A stretch of DNA of 64,000 nt from Methylomonas fluvii (GTDB taxonomy: Bacteria; Pseudomonadota; Gammaproteobacteria; Methylococcales; Methylomonadaceae): assembly GCF_014850975.1 (NCBI RefSeq), contig NZ_JACXST010000003.1:682001-746000 (forward strand), given 5' to 3'. The notes under the pieces were generated by a model. The model saw only the letters and a list, made by a program, of their open reading frames with translations, was not told the DNA's origin and did no database searches. This document shows, one piece after another, positions 61,952-64,000 of this stretch (position 1 is its first letter; each line of letters starts with the position of its first letter). A program made the position numbers and the translations under genes.

Positions 61952-62271
61952 AGAAATAACCGGCCTTCCTCGTCGCGGAGGGTATTAATGTATTTATCCG
62001 CGTCATCGTAAAAATCGATGAGGTTAGTCACATTGGTTTTCGTCAGAAATTCGCGATCCAGTTTGCTCATGAAGCGCTCGATTCGTCCTTTATGCATCGG
62101 CTTGGTTTGTGCAGTTCGCAAACATTCAGCAAAGGCATTTTGGTAATCCAGCGATACCACCTCGTGGTTATCGACATTCATGGTGATTACAATCCAAAGG
62201 CGATCGATTGCCAGTTGGTCCACTAGCTTGGGTTTGACGCGGAAGGCGTCGGTAATGGTGTTGGTGCTCAT
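61948..62271 (-). CDS. Small hypothetical protein between MuA and MuB
   Basis: 107 residues (STNTITDAFRVKPKLVDQLAIDRLWIVITMNVDNHEVVSLDYQNAFAE...). Soluble, helical C-terminus. The MuB start overlaps its stop (ATGA) and it starts 8 bp after MuA, so it belongs to the transposition operon. Mu itself has no gene here. Function unknown. Confidence 0.65.
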   Translation of the reverse strand: MSTNTITDAFRVKPKLVDQLAIDRLWIVITMNVDNHEVVSLDYQNAFAECLRTAQTKPMHKGRIERFMSKLDREFLTKTNVTNLIDFYDDADKYINTLRDEEGRLFL

Positions 62272-62279
62272 GGGGTTAC

Positions 62280-63941
62280 CTACTCAAAGTTAAAAAGATC
62301 AATCTCAATGGTTTCCGGCAGCGCCGGGGTTTGGTCTAACAAGGTTTGCGCGTCGCTGGCGACGGCGTCGGCGTCGATAACCAGGCCGGCGCGGACTCTC
62401 AATTCGTCCAGCTTTTTCTCGATGCGCTTGGCTTGATCCACCACCCGCTTATCGCGGCGTTCTTCCAGGCGGGTTTTATCCACCGCGTCGATGGCGTTGA
62501 TCAAATCCGCGTCGCAGATCCAGCGGCCGTCCTGGGTGCGGACCACCGCCACGCGGTTGTCCATCAGGTCGTACTCCAACACCACCTGCATGTGGTTGTA
62601 GGCGTGCAGGTCCGGATGGCCGTACTGACGCTTGTTGTGGGTGATGCTGGCCCGTTTGACGGTCAGCACCACCGCTTGGCGCTTCATTTCCAGCAGGTCG
62701 GCATGTGGCGGCAGCGGCGACAATTCGCCCCATAGCTGGGCGCGGCTAACCTGCTTGTTCTCCGGATGCTGGCGTTGCACATAGCGGTCTATCCAGGCGT
62801 TAAAGGCCTCGGCAAACTCCATCAATGTCGGCGCTTGCAGCTGGCCGGCCTTGACTGACTTAAGGGTGTCGGCGCGGGCTTCGTCACTCATGTCGTCGCC
62901 GCAGTAAAACGCCGGCCGCCAGGCTTTTAAAAAGTCGCGTTTCACCTCGACAAAGAAACGCTCGATCCAGCCTTTACCGTGCGGGTTACCAGGGATGGCG
63001 TGTATCACCTCGATGTTATGGCGAGCATAAAAGCCGGTCATGTCATCGCTCATCAGCTTGTTTTTATGGCCGGAGCCGTTATCCACGTACAGAAACAGCG
63101 GTACGTGGTTCCAGCGGGCGAAGGTTTCTGCCCACAAGTTCTGCACGGCCGTGGTGCCTTCGTGCTCGTCAGCCCGCCAACCCACGATAAAGCGGCTGCG
63201 CATATCCATCGCCACGGTCAGCTCAGGCCGCCAAGGAAACTTGCCGTCGATGGGATTGACCAGGTAGATGTCGGCCATGTAACCATCGGCCACGTAGACG
63301 TCACCCGGCAAGGCGCGCTCGGTGCAGCGGCGGATATAGGCCTTCTCGGTCAAGCGGTACAAGCGCCGACCAATCCGCGCCGGGCTGTGGCGGCCCAGCA
63401 TGGCCGGCACGCTGCTCAAGTAGTTGCGCACTTGGTCGTAGGTGCAGGCAAAGCCGTCCACCTCGCTCAGTTGCCGCCACACCACCGACATTTCCGGGTT
63501 GCTGGGCTGGTTGAAATATTCCAGCGCCGGCCCCCACCAAGCGGGTTGTTCGGTGACGACCCGGCCTTTGTGTTGCTCCAACAGATCGACTCTGCCGCCA
63601 CCGGCGTTGACCACTTTCAGCCACTCGAACAACACGCTACGTGTGGGTGCCGTGCGGTTGGCTTTGGCGGCGGTTTTCATGGCGTTTTGTAGGTAGGCAT
63701 GCAAGGAGCCGGTTTCCGCGCGGGCCAAAAGTGTCTCGATAGCCTTATTGGCGCTAAAGCCGTTGCGCTCCATATCCAACACCGTGTTAACGATGTCGAA
63801 CCGCGCCGTGGCGACCGCGCGCTGGCTGTCGTTGGCCTCTTTCCAGGGGTCGCGCTGGCGTAGCGCGATAACCTGAGCAGTGGGCCGCACGGCGGGGCTA
63901 TTACTGTCCATCCTTTGTACGAGTGGGTTGGTGTTGCGCAT
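62280..63941 (-). CDS. MuA-like DDE transposase
   Basis: 553 residues. DDE residues can be placed: Asp in DVYVADGYMADIYLV near 217, Asp in FLYVDNGSGHKN near 290 and Glu in PHGKGWIERFFVEVKRDF near 327. The C-terminal part (RRDKRVVDQAKRIEKKLDEL) is the basic helix region. MuA has 663 residues; the N-terminal enhancer-binding domain seems missing or reduced, while the site-binding and catalytic domains remain. It cuts and joins the phage ends. Confidence 0.93.
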   Translation of the reverse strand: MRNTNPLVQRMDSNSPAVRPTAQVIALRQRDPWKEANDSQRAVATARFDIVNTVLDMERNGFSANKAIETLLARAETGSLHAYLQNAMKTAAKANRTAPTRSVLFEWLKVVNAGGGRVDLLEQHKGRVVTEQPAWWGPALEYFNQPSNPEMSVVWRQLSEVDGFACTYDQVRNYLSSVPAMLGRHSPARIGRRLYRLTEKAYIRRCTERALPGDVYVADGYMADIYLVNPIDGKFPWRPELTVAMDMRSRFIVGWRADEHEGTTAVQNLWAETFARWNHVPLFLYVDNGSGHKNKLMSDDMTGFYARHNIEVIHAIPGNPHGKGWIERFFVEVKRDFLKAWRPAFYCGDDMSDEARADTLKSVKAGQLQAPTLMEFAEAFNAWIDRYVQRQHPENKQVSRAQLWGELSPLPPHADLLEMKRQAVVLTVKRASITHNKRQYGHPDLHAYNHMQVVLEYDLMDNRVAVVRTQDGRWICDADLINAIDAVDKTRLEERRDKRVVDQAKRIEKKLDELRVRAGLVIDADAVASDAQTLLDQTPALPETIEIDLFNFE

Positions 63942-63952
63942 GGGTCATACCC

Positions 63953-64000
63953 TCATTTGCCCTTGTTGCTGGGCCGGCCGACGCGGTTGGGCCTGGCATC
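63953..64000 (-). CDS. C-terminal end of the gene upstream of MuA (partial)
   Basis: The last 15 codons read ARPNRVGRPSNKGK and stop with TGA, 11 bp before the MuA ATG. The basic Gly/Pro-containing tail fits a small DNA-binding early protein. Too little is visible to name it. Confidence 0.45.
   Translation of the reverse strand, partial: DARPNRVGRPSNKGK

Larger units (their letters stand above)
40272..64000 (-). mobile_element. Mu-like transposable prophage (right end inside window, left end beyond it)
   Basis: Gene order on the minus strand follows phage Mu: A, B, early genes, Gam, GemA/gp16, Mor-like, protease I, capsid T, gp35-gp38-like genes, sheath, tube, gp41 with frameshift, tape measure, gp43-48, fibres, com and a DNA modifier. 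The right terminus is at the TG of 40272-40273 with two MuA-site-like repeats. About 24 kb are in view. Between the Mor-like gene (57854) and the protease (57186) there is only ~670 bp with one small gene, where Mu has lysis, terminase, portal and gp30/31 genes. Confidence 0.93.

Overview
The window looks like the chromosome of a gammaproteobacterial methanotroph, probably close to Methylomonas. This is inference from gene content: a remnant of the formaldehyde-activating enzyme gene fae, a large di-heme surface-type cytochrome c peroxidase, a SmbP-like His-rich metal-binding protein, PEP-CTERM secreted proteins of the VPVPxAVWLFG type, and RAYT/REP elements. No rRNA, tRNA or CRISPR array was seen.

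Layout. 0-8 kb: an xdhC copy cut by the window edge, a small membrane-anchored protein, two PEP-CTERM proteins, a di-heme peroxidase and a complete xdhC. 8.1-22.9 kb: a compact catechol siderophore island with two divergent operons around a Fur-like site. One arm encodes an AraC regulator, a ferric-siderophore reductase, a binding lipoprotein, two FecCD permeases, an FepC-type ATPase fused to an MFS transporter, and EntA. The other encodes a TonB receptor, EntC, EntE, EntB and a free-standing VibH-like condensation domain. 23.0-26.2 kb: a decayed xdhC copy and iorA-iorB, with iorB broken by one amber codon. The island lies between two copies of the iorB-end/xdhC-start junction in direct orientation, which is the pattern left by single-crossover integration of a circle.

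26.6-34.8 kb is a gene graveyard: SmbP, an internally deleted fae, a DsbD-like fragment, a PhyH-type dioxygenase, a frameshifted RAYT flanked by REP sequences, an AT-rich membrane protein, an IS256-family element with a target duplication, and an IS5-like element next to a second RAYT stub. 34.8-38.7 kb is a five-gene operon (ribA, ribD-reductase, MDR dehydrogenase, PTPS-III-like, glycosyltransferase) that looks like a specialised pterin or pyrimidine pathway. 39.0-40.27 kb is a FadL-family porin gene whose 5' end has been cut off.

40.27 kb to the window end is a Mu-like transposable prophage in reverse orientation. Its right end (two MuA-site-like repeats) abuts the porin gene. Reading leftward from 64 kb: MuA, MuB, early genes, Gam, GemA, a Mor-like activator, then directly head protease/scaffold, capsid, the whole contractile tail, fibres, and a Com-Dam pair. 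No terminase, portal, second head protein or lysis gene lies between Mor and the protease, so the prophage appears unable to package DNA. A repeated dyad, a terminator-like hairpin over a ribosome site, a -1 frameshift signal and a com/dam overlap show that much of its regulation is still readable.
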